Shown here: positions 63,638 to 64,000 of the stretch, one piece after another
How positions within the stretch are numbered: the stretch's first letter is position 1
Layout: every line of letters begins with the position of its first letter
DNA from: UBA1275 sp002323515
GTDB lineage: Bacteria > Bacteroidota > Rhodothermia > Balneolales > Balneolaceae
Direction of reading: 5' to 3'
DNA: 64,000 nt
Assembly (NCBI GenBank): GCA_964007875.1
Contig: CAXGAH010000004.1
Span: 1-64,000, forward strand
Position numbers and translations under genes: made by a program
The notes under the pieces: generated by a model
Seen by the model: only the letters and a program-made list of their open reading frames with translations
Told to the model about the DNA's origin: nothing
Databases searched by the model: none

Positions 63638-64000
63638 TTAAGAAGTAGAATCTACAAATTCAGGATATGACTCTGCGTCATGCTCCATTATGTCAAGACC
63701 TTTTAGCTCTAATTCTTCGCTTACTCTAAGTGGGACAATAGAATCAATTAGTTTGAATACTAGATAAGAGACACCAAATGCCCACACAAATGCAGCTCCA
63801 ATCCCTATCATTTGTACACCAATTTGTTCAAGATTAAAGAGATCACCAGTGTTGAACATACCTGCAGCTAGAGTACCCCATGCACCACATACACCATGAA
63901 CGGATACCGCACCAACAGCATCATCAACATGTTTCTCAAGGAATTTCATTGAGTAATGAACTAAAATTCCAGCTAATGCCCCGGTAAGAATTGCAAAACC
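63638..64000 (-). CDS. amt: ammonium transporter, C-terminal part (5' end outside window)
   Basis: This is the last roughly 120 residues of an Amt/MEP channel. The frame is open to the window end and reads GFAILTGALAGILVHYS, then DDAVGAVSVHGVCGAWGTLA with the conserved pore histidine, a last transmembrane helix (about FVWAFGVSYLVFKLI), and an acidic cytosolic tail of about 35 residues. The ATG at 63949 is internal, because conserved sequence lies upstream. A P-II gene is often found near amt, but none is within this window. Confidence 0.93.
   Translation of the reverse strand, partial: GFAILTGALAGILVHYSMKFLEKHVDDAVGAVSVHGVCGAWGTLAAGMFNTGDLFNLEQIGVQMIGIGAAFVWAFGVSYLVFKLIDSIVPLRVSEELELKGLDIMEHDAESYPEFVDSTS

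Noticed and set aside
1..64000. CRISPR arrays, tRNA or rRNA genes, complete insertion sequences
   Set aside because: No regularly spaced repeats, cloverleaf-like sequences, rRNA-like stretches or transposase frames were recognised on reading both strands.

Overview
The window looks like a chromosomal segment of a free-living, probably marine, aerobic member of the Bacteroidota/Balneolota group. This rests on protein resemblance and gene content rather than on a marker gene. The indicators are the three-gene succinate dehydrogenase with a fused five-helix cytochrome b, a short LeuA without the regulatory domain, a RecQ without HRDC, a Gcw_chp-type porin next to an ammonium transporter, small DUF4296-like lipoproteins, and many starts without a Shine-Dalgarno sequence. 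No rRNA, tRNA, CRISPR array, integrase or complete insertion sequence was recognised.

Layout. 1-1136 is the end of a carbamoyltransferase / DUF5989 / SxtJ cluster cut by the window edge. 1178-6537 (minus) holds msrB, an unusual GlmM-DUF1460 fused frame, an SGNH-TPR membrane protein and a cobalamin adenosyltransferase. 6666-8155 has a LolA-like protein and a yigZ/IMPACT gene broken by four in-frame stop codons but no indels. 8309-11714 is sdhCAB. 11777-18205 (minus) is ilvD-ilvB-ilvN-ilvC-ilvA, preceded by a classic attenuator: an Ile/Val-rich leader peptide, mutually exclusive hairpins and a terminator (18335-18490). 20301-24624 is leuACDB, followed by recQ. 26775-34885 carries mostly housekeeping genes: an SDR, coaX, udk, an amidase, an RsmI-like methyltransferase, a degenerate serine hydrolase and a DUF819 permease.

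35037-38734 is lysC-dapB-dapA-dapD. 38865-43236 has anmK, a large unknown membrane protein and miaB. 43237-44941 is a very AT-rich island of small, mostly membrane-protein ORFs that looks foreign. 44980-64000 returns to housekeeping genes: an exo/endonuclease-phosphatase protein, pyrE, pgsA-pgpA, cinA with an outer-membrane barrel protein, ftsX, a Fur-family regulator, an acyl-CoA synthetase, a LOG protein, a cysteine desulfurase, pgk, an asparaginase, ssb, a CNNM/CorC protein, murB, a Gcw_chp porin and the C-terminal part of an ammonium transporter.

Together the ilv and leu operons encode branched-chain amino acid synthesis except the final transaminase. lysC-dapBAD supplies part of the diaminopimelate/lysine route. 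GlmM, MurB, AnmK, the AmiC-type amidase and the DUF1460 domain all act on peptidoglycan. The points most worth follow-up are the ilv attenuator, the nonsense-only yigZ pseudogene, the GlmM-DUF1460 fusion with a buried lipoprotein signal, and the AT-rich island.
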